NCBI RefSeq assembly: GCF_000722765.2
Contig: NZ_CP028415.1
Span: 1,556,501 to 1,620,500, forward strand
Source: Streptococcus mitis
GTDB taxonomy: Bacteria > Bacillota > Bacilli > Lactobacillales > Streptococcaceae
Reading direction: 5' to 3'
DNA length: 64,000 nt
Under the pieces are notes generated by a model that saw nothing but the letters and a program-made list of their open reading frames with translations, did not search any database and was not told where the DNA came from. The translations under genes and the position numbers were made by a program. Positions 44,231 to 56,601 of the stretch are shown piece by piece (the first letter of the stretch is position 1; each line of letters begins with the position of its first letter).

Positions 44231-44863
44231 CTAAAACTCCTCATGCCCTACCAAGTGATGCTGAAAGGCATAGACTGCAGCCTGGGTACGATCGCTGACT
44301 TCAAGTTTGGCAAGAATGTTAGACACGTGGGTCTTGACCGTCTTGAGAGAGATAAAAAGTTCATCTGCGATGCGCTGATTTTCATAACCCTTAGCGATGA
44401 GTTGAAGTACATCTCGCTCACGCGCAGTCAAGTCCTCATGTAGTTCTATGTGATTGCGGTGATATTCGACCTTCTTGCTGACCTCTTGCTCAATGGCCAA
44501 CTCCCCAGCAGCCACCTTACGGACAGCATGGAGCAATTCGTCTGCACTAGAAGTTTTAAGCATATAGCCACGAGCACCTGCATCTAAGACAGGCATGATT
44601 TTTTCATTGTCCAAGTAAGAAGTCACAATCAAAATCTTGGCTTCAGGCCATTCTTTGAGGATGGCTAAGGTCGCGTCAATTCCATTCATCTCAGGCATGA
44701 CAATATCCATGACAATGACATCCGGACGCAATTCCAATGCCAACTCAATCCCTTGAGACCCGTTGGCAGCCTCACCCACAACTTCTACACCGTCTTGGAG
44801 GTCAAAGTAGCTTTTCAAGCCCAATCGGACCATTTCGTGGTCATCTACTAGTAAAATTTTCAT
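44231..44863 (-). CDS. liaR: Response regulator LiaR (RR03)
   Basis: NarL/LuxR-type response regulator, 210 residues. The phosphoacceptor Asp lies in VIVMDIVMPEMNGID (about residue 54); the DNA-binding domain has LTARERDVLQLIAKGYENQR and SLKTVKTHVSNILAKLEVSD. Part of liaFSR, which senses cell-envelope stress from lipid-II-binding antibiotics and peptides. It starts 13 bases after liaS. Confidence 0.94.
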   Translation of the reverse strand: MKILLVDDHEMVRLGLKSYFDLQDGVEVVGEAANGSQGIELALELRPDVIVMDIVMPEMNGIDATLAILKEWPEAKILIVTSYLDNEKIMPVLDAGARGYMLKTSSADELLHAVRKVAAGELAIEQEVSKKVEYHRNHIELHEDLTARERDVLQLIAKGYENQRIADELFISLKTVKTHVSNILAKLEVSDRTQAAVYAFQHHLVGHEEF

Positions 44864-44876
44864 CGTTACTCCTTTA

Positions 44877-45872
44877 TCATTCCTTATCTAACAGGGGAAT
44901 ACGGATATCAACTGCCAGCCCTTGCTTGGGAGCTGTTAATAACTGAACCGTCCCTGCCATATCTTCAACCCGCTCCTTGATATTTCGCAGTCCATAACTC
45001 AGGTCATCTAAACTCCCCAACTGGAAACCAATCCCATTGTCCACCACCTTCAACTGCAATTCAAAATCTGTCTGATAGAGATAGACATCTAAACAAGAGG
45101 CCTGGGCATGGCGGAGGGTATTGCTGATCAATTCTTGCAGGATACGGAAGATATGCTCCTCGATTTTCTTAGGCAATTTCGTCACATTTTGCTTGAAACT
45201 AACCTTGAGATCACTCTTGTCCTCAAGCTCTTTTAAGAGGATTTGAATCCCTTCTATCAAGCTCTTCTGCTCTAGTTCAACTGGTCTCAAATGCAAGAGC
45301 AAGACCCGCAAATCCTTCTGGGCAGTTTCTAAAATAGCTGTGACACTCTGCAACTGGGTCTGCATCTTTTCTCTATCTAATTTCAAAGTCTGCTGACTGA
45401 CACCTGACAAAATCATGTGAGCCGCAAACAACTCCTGACTGACTGTATCGTGCAAATCCCTAGCAATCCGCTTTCTTTCCTGCTCAATGATTTCCTCTTC
45501 CCGAGCAAGACTGTGATTTTCAGCCTTTTGAAGTGCTTCCGTCAAGAGGTTAAGTTTCCCTGACAAGGACTTGAAACTGGCGTCCAAATCTGAATCGGAA
45601 ACCTGAACCACTTCTTTCCCTGCTAATAAACGCTTGAGATTAGTCTGCATTTTTCTTAGAGAAAGCTCTTCAACACCTCGCCAAAATAAGGCTAAGAGAC
45701 AGGTCATAGACATGCTGAACACCAACAACAAAAAGACAAATTTTTCTGTTTTTTCGACATCATGCAAGAAAATAGTCCAGTCAAAGTCAAGGATTTCCAG
45801 CAAGCTGTGGGAGAAAAATAAGACAAAGAGGACAGAGGTGAGAGCAATCATTACATAGGCTTGTTTTTTCAT
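44877..45872 (-). CDS. liaS: Sensor histidine kinase LiaS (HK03)
   Basis: 331 residues. Two transmembrane segments (about 7-27 and 45-65) enclose a very short extracellular loop, the mark of intramembrane-sensing kinases. The HisKA_3 His lies in RIARDLHDTVSQELFAAHM (about 143), and the ATPase domain shows QELISNTLRHAQA, VVDNGIGF and LSYGLRNIKERVEDMAGTVQ. It overlaps liaF by 4 bases. Confidence 0.94.
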   Translation of the reverse strand: MKKQAYVMIALTSVLFVLFFSHSLLEILDFDWTIFLHDVEKTEKFVFLLLVFSMSMTCLLALFWRGVEELSLRKMQTNLKRLLAGKEVVQVSDSDLDASFKSLSGKLNLLTEALQKAENHSLAREEEIIEQERKRIARDLHDTVSQELFAAHMILSGVSQQTLKLDREKMQTQLQSVTAILETAQKDLRVLLLHLRPVELEQKSLIEGIQILLKELEDKSDLKVSFKQNVTKLPKKIEEHIFRILQELISNTLRHAQASCLDVYLYQTDFELQLKVVDNGIGFQLGSLDDLSYGLRNIKERVEDMAGTVQLLTAPKQGLAVDIRIPLLDKE

Positions 45873-46567
45873 CCTCTGACCACCTCAACATCTCCAATCA
45901 TAGTAGTCAAGAAAATCTTGACACTCTTGTTACTCTTAAGGTAGTCTCTTGTTTCTTGATGATAGTGTTCATTGCGGAGGGCTCGCTTGGGCTGGTTGAA
46001 AAAAGTCAAATCACCATAGAGACAGTTAACGCTGAGACTGACTTCCACATCTACAGGCACAATGATTTTGGTCGTGCCTATCATCTTTCTGAGGATAATG
46101 ACATTGTCATGATTGGTTAAGATGACCCTCTCCAGATGAATGGTATCCTTGCCCATGAGACGAAAGAGATTGATATCATCAAACTGGCAAGTCTGGTAGC
46201 TTGAAAAATGATGGAGATTCCCAAACCAACGATTTTTCTCCTTCTTAACCGTCACCACCTCTTCAAACACTAAATTTGTCTGCTCTTTTTCCTGATTCAT
46301 CATCGGATAAAGAAGAAAGAGGCTGTATATAACCGCAACAAAAATAGCTAAAATCACAAAAGGATTGAGCATGACGATAAAAAAGAAGAGAATGGTTGCC
46401 ACCACTAAAAGAAGATTATTTCCCTCTTTACCAGTGTAATAGCGAATCAAAAGCAAAAAGAGGAATAAAATCAGCAGAAAACGTGAAAAATGCTCTGACA
46501 CCATCAAAATCAGAGCTCCTGTCAAAAGACAGGCTTCGATAAATAAAAAGATTTTAAATTTTCTCAT
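45869..46567 (-). CDS. liaF: LiaF inhibitor of the LiaS kinase
   Basis: 232 residues. Four hydrophobic segments in the first 95 residues, then a soluble C-terminal LiaF domain (WFGNLHHFSSYQTCQFDDIN, then TKIIVPVDVEVSLSVNCLYGD). LiaF holds LiaS inactive until envelope stress. First gene of the liaFSR operon. Confidence 0.92.
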   Translation of the reverse strand: MRKFKIFLFIEACLLTGALILMVSEHFSRFLLILFLFLLLIRYYTGKEGNNLLLVVATILFFFIVMLNPFVILAIFVAVIYSLFLLYPMMNQEKEQTNLVFEEVVTVKKEKNRWFGNLHHFSSYQTCQFDDINLFRLMGKDTIHLERVILTNHDNVIILRKMIGTTKIIVPVDVEVSLSVNCLYGDLTFFNQPKRALRNEHYHQETRDYLKSNKSVKIFLTTMIGDVEVVRG

Positions 46568-46630
46568 AGGTTCATCCTCTCCCTTCTATTTTATCACAAT
46601 TCAAAAAAGTCACCTCAGTCTGAAGATGGA

Positions 46631-48631
<2,001 letters not shown>

Positions 48632-48645
<14 letters not shown>

Positions 48646-49585
48646 CTTGGCTCAAATCCTTTGTTTTTGACACAATCAAGCGATAACGCTGACCGAAGAT
48701 TTCTGATAAATACTCCAAGTCTTTCTCTTGACAGAGGACTTTGACATTGGGACCAGCATCCATAGTAAAGTAGCAGGATTCTCCTTGCTCACGAAGCTGG
48801 CGGACAAAGTCCATGGCTTCATAGCTTGCATCCGTCAGATAAGAAAAGGCTGGTGATGCTGTTTTGGTCGTGGCGTGCATAGCCAGGGCATTTTTCTCCG
48901 TTAACTCCCCAACCTTGGCAAAGTCATTTTCCTTGAGGTAAACCAGCATATCCTGATAATCCTTCTCAGACTGACGCACCCAGTCATCAAAGGTCGTCGA
49001 AGTTTCCACACAAAGTTTCATCCCGTCACGGCTAGAGATTGGTTTTTTCTTATCCTCTAGCACCAACATGATCATAGCTAGTTTCAAGTCTGTCTCTACA
49101 GGGTAAACTTCCCCGCTATCCTTGTCCCAAGCACCGAGTGGTCCATAAAAACTCCTAGAGGAAGATCCTGAGGCAAACTTCGCTTCCTGCGCTAACTGAC
49201 TTCTATCCAAACCAAGCTTGAAATAAACATTGCAAGCTTTGACCAGGGCGGACAAACCACTAGAACTTGAGGACAAGCCCGCTGCGGTGGGCATATTGTT
49301 CTGTGTATCAATACGAACAAAGCCCTCACCATCTGGACGGTAACGGTCAATAATCTTACTCATCTTAGCATGCTCCGCCTCATTTTGTAGCTGACCATTG
49401 ATATAGAAGGCATCAGCTGTCGCATCCGTCGGTAGAGATGACAAAGTCGTCTCCGTGTACATATTTTCCAAAGTCAGAGAGATACTGCTAGTAGCAGGAA
49501 CCATCTCTTTTTCTTTTTTCTTTCCCCAATATTTGATAATAGCAATATTTGCGTAGGAACGTACTGTTACAGGCTCTCTATCCAT
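48632..49585 (-). CDS. mvaD: Diphosphomevalonate decarboxylase
   Basis: Converts mevalonate diphosphate to IPP with ATP. 317 residues of the GHMP fold: SYANIAIIKYWGKKKEKEMV, the glycine/serine loop AAGLSSSSSGLSALVKA, SGSSSRSFYGPLGAWDKD with the Arg/Asp active-site region and FTMDAGPNVKVLC. Overlaps both neighbours. Confidence 0.96.
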
Positions 49586-50445
49586 GTCTGAACAGCTCCT
49601 TTCTCTTCTAATCTTTCTGCTAGTTTTTGAGCTTGAGTCAAATTGGTTGCCAAGGCTATGATACAGCCTCCTAGCCCACCACCGCTCATCTTGGCACCCA
49701 GAGCACCTTGGCTAAGAGCCGTTTCAACCAAAGAGTCTGCCTCAGGGCTACTGACACCAATTTCTTTTAGATGTAAATGCGCTTGACTGAGGATTTGTCC
49801 CAGTCCTTCAGCATCTTTTTGTGAAATCGCTTCTTCTGCTTGCTGGGTCAATTCTCCCAATGCATGCAAAAACGGTAGGGCATCCTTGCCCTTGCTTTGA
49901 ACCACTTGGATGGCTTCACGAGTATGACCATAAACGCCCGTATCTGCAATGACCAAATAGGCGGATAAGTTCATCTCAAGCTCTGTAAATCCTACATTCT
50001 TAATAAAGCGAATAGGCTGGTCACTGAGACAGGTCTTGGCATCCAAACCACTTGGATTCATATGGGCAATCATCTCCGCCCGATTGACCAAGATTTCTAA
50101 TACATCATGAGGCAGTTCTGCCTCATAGTAGTCAAAAACCGCACGAATAGCCGCTATGCTGATAGCAGCTGACGAACCCATTCCCCGCTTCTCAGGGATA
50201 GCCGAATCAATCTCACAACGAATGCAGGCTTCTTTGATATTCAAATACTCCAGAGAAGCATAAACTGCCATGGACAAGGTATCCTCCTCATAGAGGCGCC
50301 AAGGACTTTCTGCAGGAACTACTTTACAAGTCACCTCCACCTCCAAAAGAGGCAAGGAAATAGCAGGATAGCCGTAAACGACCGCATGCTCCCCTATTAA
50401 AATAATCTTACTATGTGCCTGACCGACACCAACCTTTTTTGTCAT
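49567..50445 (-). CDS. mvaK1: Mevalonate kinase
   Basis: First gene of the operon mvaK1-mvaD-mvaK2-fni, which makes IPP for undecaprenyl phosphate and hence for wall and capsule. 292-residue GHMP kinase: HSKIILIGEHAVVYGYPAIS, the ATP loop EKRGMGSSAAISIAAIRAVF, and AKMSGGGLGGCIIALA. The BOX element at 50478-50630 lies just upstream. Confidence 0.96.
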   Translation of the reverse strand: MTKKVGVGQAHSKIILIGEHAVVYGYPAISLPLLEVEVTCKVVPAESPWRLYEEDTLSMAVYASLEYLNIKEACIRCEIDSAIPEKRGMGSSAAISIAAIRAVFDYYEAELPHDVLEILVNRAEMIAHMNPSGLDAKTCLSDQPIRFIKNVGFTELEMNLSAYLVIADTGVYGHTREAIQVVQSKGKDALPFLHALGELTQQAEEAISQKDAEGLGQILSQAHLHLKEIGVSSPEADSLVETALSQGALGAKMSGGGLGGCIIALATNLTQAQKLAERLEEKGAVQTWIESL

Positions 50446-50477
50446 TTTTTCCTTTTGCTAGACGAAAAAGCCGTCTC

Positions 50478-50630
50478 ATACTCAATGAAAATCAAAAAGC
50501 AAACTAGGAAGCTAGCCGCAGGTTGCTCAAAACACTGTTTTGAGGTTGTGGATAGAACTGACGAAGTCAGTAACCATAGCTACGGTAAGGCGACGCTGAC
50601 GTGGTTTGAATTTGATTTTCGAAGAGTATT
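50478..50630 (-). repeat. BOX element with boxA, boxB and boxC, before mvaK1
   Basis: The most complete of three copies. On the minus strand: ATACTCTTCGAAAATCAAAT (boxA start), GTCAGCGTCGCCTTACCGTA (the boxA word), ACTGACTTCGTCAGTTCTAT (boxB), ACCTCAAAACAGTGTTTTGA, then the boxC end. It lies between mvaK1 and a choline-binding gene, in the likely promoter region of the mevalonate operon. Confidence 0.92.
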
Positions 50631-50687
50631 ATTTTTTCCTACAAGTATTTATTCTCTCCTATCTATTTTATTATATTTTCACAAAAA

Positions 50688-50714
50688 AAGCGATTGTTTC
50701 CTTCACAATCGCCT
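50688..50714 (-). terminator. Terminator of the choline-binding gene before ritR
   Basis: AAGCGATTGT (50688-50697) pairs with ACAATCGCCT (50705-50714); on the minus strand seven T follow. Confidence 0.88.
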
Positions 50715-50720
50715 CTTTCA

Positions 50721-51662
50721 TTATTGAACCCATTCGCCATTATAGTTGACAGAATAGCCATCTACAGTGGTATTCACTGCCAAAGCACCTGAGCTATAAG
50801 CGTAGTACCATTTACTACCGACCTGGAACCAACCAGTGACCATAGCTCCTGATGAACGGAGATAGTACCACTTGTTACCGAGGTATTGCCAGCCTGTTTT
50901 CATATCGCCATTTTCAGCATCTAAATAGTACCAAGTTGAGCCTTCTTGATACCAGCCAGTTGCCATTGCACCTGATGAACGGAGGTAGTACCACTTATTG
51001 CCAAGTTGTTTCCAACCAGTTTGCATTGTAGCACTTGTTGGATCTAGATAGTACCAAGTTGAGTTATCATTGTTCCAGCCACGCACTGGCTCCCCAACCG
51101 TTAAACTGTCGATACGAGCATCGAAGCCACCACTCTTTTGTAAATAATACCAGTGTCCCTCATCAGAAATCCAACCCGTTTTTAAAGTATGATAGCTACG
51201 CTGATCTTCAAAATAATAGACTCGTTTCTCTGCTGGACTATCATATTGTTCCCCATGATGTTTGTTGGTATTTGTAGCAGTTTTTGCCTCTAAAACTTGC
51301 TTACCAACAAATTCTTGTAGTACCCCATCTTGATTAAAGTAATACCATTGTGGCATTGGCATAGATTCTAATCTTAAACCATTTGGGTAAGGACCAATTG
51401 TACTACCTTTAGATGGAAACGGGATATATTGCCAGCCGACAACCATTTCTCCTGATACATGATCAAAATAATAGGTCTTGCCATCAATCACTCGCCAGGC
51501 CTTTTCTTTGATGTCACCCTTCTTGTAGTAGGTTCTACCATTTTCTTGTACAAATTGCCAGCCTTCTGAATCAGCATCATCCGCCAATACTGCACTTGTT
51601 GCTAGCAAACCAAAGAAAAAGACTGCTAATGCAATTTGCATCAATTTTTTTATTATTTTCAT
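50721..51662 (-). CDS. Choline-binding protein (CbpC/CbpJ-like)
   Basis: 313 residues from the ATG at 51660-51662, preceded by GGAGG; 30 upstream in-frame codons lack a ribosome site. Signal peptide (about 1-27), a mixed N-terminal part with degenerate repeats (about 28-165; GRTYYKKGDIKEKAW, PMPQWYYFNQDG) and about six typical choline-binding repeats to the C terminus (GWKQLGNKWYYLRSSGAMAT and similar), ending DGYSVNYNGEWVQ. The place between mvaK1 and ritR is where pneumococcus has cbpJ/cbpC. Attached to teichoic acid choline; specific role not determined. Confidence 0.85.
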   Translation of the reverse strand: MKIIKKLMQIALAVFFFGLLATSAVLADDADSEGWQFVQENGRTYYKKGDIKEKAWRVIDGKTYYFDHVSGEMVVGWQYIPFPSKGSTIGPYPNGLRLESMPMPQWYYFNQDGVLQEFVGKQVLEAKTATNTNKHHGEQYDSPAEKRVYYFEDQRSYHTLKTGWISDEGHWYYLQKSGGFDARIDSLTVGEPVRGWNNDNSTWYYLDPTSATMQTGWKQLGNKWYYLRSSGAMATGWYQEGSTWYYLDAENGDMKTGWQYLGNKWYYLRSSGAMVTGWFQVGSKWYYAYSSGALAVNTTVDGYSVNYNGEWVQ

Positions 51663-51730
51663 TAGACCTATCCTCCATAACCGATTGTAGCAAAAATCCA
51701 ACCATATGTCAACATATGGAACACTCTCAA

Positions 51731-51760
51731 AAAAGCAGTTACATAACTGCAACTGCTTTT
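51731..51760 (-). terminator. Terminator of the gnd-ritR operon
   Basis: AAAAGCAGTT (51731-51740) pairs with AACTGCTTTT (51751-51760), directly after the ritR stop. On the minus strand TTTTTTGAG follows. Confidence 0.85.
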
Positions 51761-52450
51761 CTATTCTTGCATGGTGTAACCAACACCACGCACGGTTTTA
51801 ATGTAGCTTTTTTGACCTTTTACATCAAGCTTGCTACGTAGATAACGGATATAGACATCCACGATATTGGTTTCGGTCGCACTTTCATACTTCCAGACAC
51901 TTTCCAACAACTGCTCACGAGTCAGGACTTTCTTGCTTCCCATAAGAGTAGCCAAAAGATCATACTCACGGCGCGTCAGAGCAATCATTTCCTCGCCACG
52001 ATAAACTGTATGATGTTCTACATCCATACGCAGATTGCGGTAAGACGTTGGAACCTTCATCTGACTACAGTGTTGATCGATAAAGTCCCGACCTCGGAAA
52101 ATCGCTGAAATACGAGCTACCAGATTCTCAATAATAACTGGCTTATAAATGTAAGAGACGGCAAAGCGTTGGATTGTTTCAATCTGATCTTGCAATTCTT
52201 CGCGATGGTCCAAGACCATGATGACTGAGGCTGGCTTAGTCCGACTCAGCTTGTCTGCAAAATCCTGGGCAGTCATATCCCCCAGACGAGCATTCAATAA
52301 AATCAAGTCATAGTCTGTCTGAAGAGCCATGGAGAGGGCTTTTTGCCCCTCCTCAACCTGATCAACTCGGTATTGCTCTTTTTGGAGTTCCAAACTTAAA
52401 AAATGAGCTAGATTTCGTTCTTTCTCAAGTAATAAAATCCGTTTCCCCAT
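51761..52450 (-). CDS. ritR: Orphan response regulator RitR
   Basis: Represses iron uptake (piu) and links iron with oxidative stress in pneumococcus (established). 229-residue OmpR-type regulator. The phosphoacceptor position is Asn53 (LILLNARLGDM) instead of Asp, and Cys128 (DQHCSQ) is the redox switch of RitR; both are seen here. The winged helix shows LTRREYDLLATLMGSKKVLT and VDVYIRYLRSKLD. No kinase gene is adjacent. It starts 12 bases after gnd and is likely cotranscribed with it. Confidence 0.95.
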   Translation of the reverse strand: MGKRILLLEKERNLAHFLSLELQKEQYRVDQVEEGQKALSMALQTDYDLILLNARLGDMTAQDFADKLSRTKPASVIMVLDHREELQDQIETIQRFAVSYIYKPVIIENLVARISAIFRGRDFIDQHCSQMKVPTSYRNLRMDVEHHTVYRGEEMIALTRREYDLLATLMGSKKVLTREQLLESVWKYESATETNIVDVYIRYLRSKLDVKGQKSYIKTVRGVGYTMQE

Positions 52451-52461
52451 GGCAGACCTAC

Positions 52462-53886
52462 TTATTTTTCGTCATACCAAGAGTAGTGGAATGTTCCTTC
52501 TTTGTCTTTACGTTGGTAAGTGTGGGCACCAAAGTAGTCACGTTGCGCTTGGATCAAGTTAGCTGGAAGGTCAGCTGAACGGTAGCTATCAAAGTAAGTA
52601 ATAGCTGCTGAGAAAGTTGGCACTGGCACACCAGCTTGAACAGCAAGAGCTACGATATCACGCACTGCTTGTTGGTACTTAGCAGTAACATCCAAGAAGT
52701 ACTCATCCAAAAGAAGATTCGCAAGGTCTGCATCACGGTTGTAAGCATCTGTAATCTTTTGCAAGAAACGAGAACGGATGATACAGCCATCACGCCAGAT
52801 AGATGCGATATCTGCAAATGGCAAGTTCCAGTTATTTTCTTTAGAAGCTACACGCAATTGAGCAAAACCTTGTGCGTATGAAATGATTTTTGAGAAGTAA
52901 AGGGCTTGACGGATCTTTTCAATCAACTCAGCCTTGTCTCCTTCAAATTTGAAGGCAGCTGGTTTTGGAAGAACCTTGCTTGCATGTACACGTTCTTCTT
53001 TGTAAGTTGAAATGTAACGTGCAAATACTGACTCAGTGATGAGTGACAATGGCACACCAAGGTCAAGTGATGATTGGCTAGTCCATTTACCAGTTCCCTT
53101 GTTACCTGCGGCATCAAGGATGTAGTCTACGATTGGTCCATCTTGGCCTTCATCGTCTTTACGGCTCAAGATATCAGCTGTGATTTCAATCAAGTAGCTG
53201 TCCAATTCACCCTTGTTCCACTCAGTAAAGATTTCAGCCATGTCTTCTGCAGAAAGACCTAACAAGTGTTGCATCAAGTCATAGCTTTCTGCGATCAATT
53301 GCATATCACCGTACTCGATACCGTTGTGAACCATTTTCACATAGTGACCAGCTCCATCAGGACCGATGTAAGTCACACATGGTTTGCCATCTTCTGGTGC
53401 TTTAGCTGAGATTTCTTCAAGAACATCCGCAACCAATTCGTAGGCCTCTTTTTGTCCACCAGGCATGATAGAAGGACCTTCAAGGGCACCTTTTTCACCA
53501 CCAGAAACCCCAGTACCGATAAAGTTGATACCTGAGTTTGCCAACTCTTCATTACGACGGATTGTATCTTTGTAGAAAGTGTTTCCGCCGTCGATCAAGA
53601 TATCACCCTTGTCAAGGTGTGGAAGAAGGGCTTGAATTGTAGCATCTGTACCAGGTCCAGCTTGAACCATGAGCATGATACGACGAGGTTTTTCGATTGA
53701 GTTTACAAAACTTTCAACGTCATAGCTTGGTACAAAGTTCTTTTCAGGATGGCAAGCAATTACATCTTCAGTTTTTTCTTTACTACGGTTGTAAATAGCA
53801 ACTGTGTAACCACGAGATTCAATATTAAGGGCAAGGTTACGACCCATTACGGCCATACCTACGACACCAAAGTTAGCTTTTGTCAT
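52462..53886 (-). CDS. gnd: 6-phosphogluconate dehydrogenase, decarboxylating
   Basis: Oxidative pentose phosphate enzyme giving NADPH and ribulose 5-phosphate. 474 residues: Rossmann start [20 protein letters not shown], the substrate region [20 protein letters not shown], the signature [20 protein letters not shown] with catalytic Lys, and the C-terminal [14 protein letters not shown]. Grouping with ritR ties NADPH supply to redox-sensing iron control. Confidence 0.97.
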   Translation of the reverse strand: MTKANFGVVGMAVMGRNLALNIESRGYTVAIYNRSKEKTEDVIACHPEKNFVPSYDVESFVNSIEKPRRIMLMVQAGPGTDATIQALLPHLDKGDILIDGGNTFYKDTIRRNEELANSGINFIGTGVSGGEKGALEGPSIMPGGQKEAYELVADVLEEISAKAPEDGKPCVTYIGPDGAGHYVKMVHNGIEYGDMQLIAESYDLMQHLLGLSAEDMAEIFTEWNKGELDSYLIEITADILSRKDDEGQDGPIVDYILDAAGNKGTGKWTSQSSLDLGVPLSLITESVFARYISTYKEERVHASKVLPKPAAFKFEGDKAELIEKIRQALYFSKIISYAQGFAQLRVASKENNWNLPFADIASIWRDGCIIRSRFLQKITDAYNRDADLANLLLDEYFLDVTAKYQQAVRDIVALAVQAGVPVPTFSAAITYFDSYRSADLPANLIQAQRDYFGAHTYQRKDKEGTFHYSWYDEK

Positions 53887-53961
53887 TTGACACTCCTCTT
53901 GTTTAATTTGTTTTATTTTATCATTTTTACTTTTGAAAAGAAAGAATTTTGTAACGACTGC

Positions 53962-55356
53962 TTAGTAGTCCAAAGCATCCGCATGTCCAGAACCATTTCC
54001 AACAAAGTATCCTGTCTTACAGTTAAGGGTAAAGAGATAGGTTCCATCTGGCTTATAGAGGTTGTAATAACCATTGCCATTAACGATATTAACACGTTCA
54101 AGGATATATTGGTTACCAGTAATATAACCACGTGAGCGTGAAGTTGCTAAAATTTGTTCCAAAACACCATCCGCGAAATCCCAGGCAGAATTATTGCTAT
54201 CATCAATAGCAGACTGGTTATAAGAAACACGACTCGCACTTCTTTGAACAGCAACTCCTGCACTTGATACACCCATATTGACTTCACTGCGGGTACTTCT
54301 AGTTTCAGTTGATGCAGCATTTGAACTACTTGGACTTGTTTCACTAGAAGTATTTTCACTTGCTTGACTAGAACTTAAGCTGCTAGTTTCACTTGAACTT
54401 GAGCTTGAAGCACTTGTTTGCTGGCTCTTACCAAGACTGATAGCCTTATCTAGAACTTTATCAAGCTCCGTATTTCCAGTTTTAATATCTGTAAATTTAG
54501 CATCTGATTTAGCTTTAGCGTTAGTATCCAAGACACCATCCACAATAGCTGGCTTCTCAAATTGAGCATTGACATCTTGAATGGCCTTGATTTGAGTTGC
54601 TAGGCTATCATACTTAGATTTGGCAAGCGTATATTCACGACTGCCTTCCAGCTTATCAAGTAAGGTTTTTAGTTGGCTCAGTTTGTCAAACTGGCTATTC
54701 TTCAAAGCAGTTTTATTACTGTCTGTATAGAAGGCATCATATAAATTATTGAATTCTTCTACATCTGACTGCGTGTTTGTAGTTGATTGAGAAGTCTGGA
54801 TTTCCTTGGTCGAACGAGCCACTTGACGATAAACATAATAACCAGTTCCAAGGATAAGAACCACTAAGGCTGCTAGAATACCGTAAAGCACCCATTTCTT
54901 CTTACTTTTTCCATCTTCACTATCTGTGACTCGAGAACGTGTGAGAGCCTCTTCCGTCTCAAATTCTTCGACAAGAGGAGCTTCTGAAACTCGTGTTAAT
55001 TCTAAATCATCAAACTGATTCAATTCATCTTCTGGAACTAGAGAAGTTACTCCTGTTTCCTCACGAAGCTCTTGAAGCAAATTATCCAGAGTCTGAGTCT
55101 CCTCTATCTCTTCTACCTCTTCTTTTTCAACTAAATCATCCTTGCTAAACTGACGTGTTTCAAACTTATCTGCCTCAATTTCATCTTTATGTTGTTTCAC
55201 ATACTTGTCCAAGATAGAATCTCCAGGCAACACACCTGCTTCCACCTCTTCATTTTTTCGCATAGCTTCTCCAACTGTTAGCTCTTTGGCATCATCAAAA
55301 TCAAATTGCGCTTCTTTATGTTCTATATTATGACGATTCCGTCTTTTCTTACTCAT
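53962..55356 (-). CDS. mapZ: Midcell-anchored protein MapZ
   Basis: MapZ (LocZ) marks the division site in streptococci and positions FtsZ. 464 residues: an acidic cytoplasmic N-terminal part (about 1-158) with the conserved FtsZ-binding start ([20 protein letters not shown]), one transmembrane segment (about 160-181), an extracellular helical domain (about 190-310), a Ser-rich linker (about 315-355) and a C-terminal peptidoglycan-binding domain (about 380-464). Cytoplasmic Thr residues are StkP targets in pneumococcus. It starts 12 bases after the methyltransferase gene. Confidence 0.93.
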   Translation of the reverse strand: MSKKRRNRHNIEHKEAQFDFDDAKELTVGEAMRKNEEVEAGVLPGDSILDKYVKQHKDEIEADKFETRQFSKDDLVEKEEVEEIEETQTLDNLLQELREETGVTSLVPEDELNQFDDLELTRVSEAPLVEEFETEEALTRSRVTDSEDGKSKKKWVLYGILAALVVLILGTGYYVYRQVARSTKEIQTSQSTTNTQSDVEEFNNLYDAFYTDSNKTALKNSQFDKLSQLKTLLDKLEGSREYTLAKSKYDSLATQIKAIQDVNAQFEKPAIVDGVLDTNAKAKSDAKFTDIKTGNTELDKVLDKAISLGKSQQTSASSSSSSETSSLSSSQASENTSSETSPSSSNAASTETRSTRSEVNMGVSSAGVAVQRSASRVSYNQSAIDDSNNSAWDFADGVLEQILATSRSRGYITGNQYILERVNIVNGNGYYNLYKPDGTYLFTLNCKTGYFVGNGSGHADALDY

Positions 55357-55368
55357 GAGTTTTCCTTC

Positions 55369-56526
55369 CTACTTTACTTCCTGACGTTTAACACGCTGAC
55401 CAAAATATTGATACAAATCAACTTTTAAGGTTCCATTGTACAACTTCCGTTTCTTATCCGCCTGACTACCGTACTTGGTCTCAAAGGCTTCATCACTAGT
55501 TAGGATAAACTTACTCCACGTTTTCAGCGGTGCAAATACTTGACCCATCTCAGCATAAAGCTTGGTAACCCCTACATCATCTGACAAGCGTTCACCATAA
55601 GGTGGGTTAGAGATAATCACTCCATTGATTTTATCAGAACGCAAATCCTGCACTCGCATCTGCTTAAAGATAATATCTCCTGCAACACCTGCTGATTGAG
55701 CATTGGCCTTAGCAATTTCCACCATACGTGCATCAATATCACAGCCCATGATATCTAGCTCAAGCTCACGATCCACTTTCTTAGCTGCTTCTGTGCGAAC
55801 TTCTTGAATCAAGCGATCGCTAATCCAGTTCCATTCCTCAAAGGCAAAGGAGCGACGAAGACCAGGAGCCATCTGTCTAGCAATCATAACTGCCTCGATA
55901 CAGAAAGTTCCTGAACCACAGGTTGGATCAATCAAGGGCTTGTCTGGATACCAGTTAGAAAGCTGCAAAATAGCTGCTGCCATGTTTTCCTTGATAGGAG
56001 CCCCACCTTTTTCGGTACGATAGCCACGTTTAAAGAGGCTAGTCCCTGTCGTATCAATCATGACAGTTGCTATGTCTTTCAGAATAGAAACCTCAATCTT
56101 AAACTCAGGACCATTCTCCATCAGAGGAACACCTTCTGGACGAGCATAGTGTTTTTGCAACTTCTTAACAACAGCCTTCTTTGAAATAGCCTGAACACTG
56201 GGTTCATTGTGTAGTTTAGATTTAACACATTTGGCTTTCGAAATCGGGAATCGAGCTCCAAGTGGTAAATAATTTTCCCAATCTAGAGCGAAAACTCCCT
56301 GAAAGAGCTCTTCAAAAGTCTTAGCTGGGAACGTTCCTACGATAATCTTGATACGGTCTGCCGCCCGAAGCCAGAGGTTGGTTTCGATAATGGCTCTCAC
56401 ATCTCCTTGAAAACGAACACGGCCGTTTTCAACCTGACAATCGTAGCCCAACTCTCGCACTTCACGTCCCACAACAGCCTCAAGACCCGCTGCAGCAGTA
56501 GCGATTAAATTAAATTCTTTTTTCAT
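55369..56526 (-). CDS. THUMP-domain class I RNA methyltransferase (RlmL/YpsC-like)
   Basis: 385 residues. An N-terminal THUMP/ferredoxin-like region (about 1-160; FNLIATAAAGLEAVVGREV) precedes a Rossmann methyltransferase: PLIDPTCGSGTFCIEAVMIA (AdoMet), GCDIDARMVEIAKANA and the N-P-P-Y motif IISNPPYGERL, which implies N-methylation of a guanine or adenine base. Bacillus YpsC-type proteins methylate 23S rRNA. The exact target is inferred from family only. Confidence 0.9.
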   Translation of the reverse strand: MKKEFNLIATAAAGLEAVVGREVRELGYDCQVENGRVRFQGDVRAIIETNLWLRAADRIKIIVGTFPAKTFEELFQGVFALDWENYLPLGARFPISKAKCVKSKLHNEPSVQAISKKAVVKKLQKHYARPEGVPLMENGPEFKIEVSILKDIATVMIDTTGTSLFKRGYRTEKGGAPIKENMAAAILQLSNWYPDKPLIDPTCGSGTFCIEAVMIARQMAPGLRRSFAFEEWNWISDRLIQEVRTEAAKKVDRELELDIMGCDIDARMVEIAKANAQSAGVAGDIIFKQMRVQDLRSDKINGVIISNPPYGERLSDDVGVTKLYAEMGQVFAPLKTWSKFILTSDEAFETKYGSQADKKRKLYNGTLKVDLYQYFGQRVKRQEVK

Positions 56527-56569
56527 TTTCAGTCTTATAAGACCTTTCTATATGTCCACTTTAAAAAAT

Positions 56570-56596
56570 GAGGTTGAGAAAGTTTTCTCAGCCCCA
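56570..56596 (-). terminator. Terminator of rnpB
   Basis: On the minus strand GGGGCTGAGAAA pairs, with one mismatch, with TTTCTCAACCTC and is followed by ATTTTTT. Confidence 0.8.
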
Positions 56597-56601
56597 ACCT
56601 A

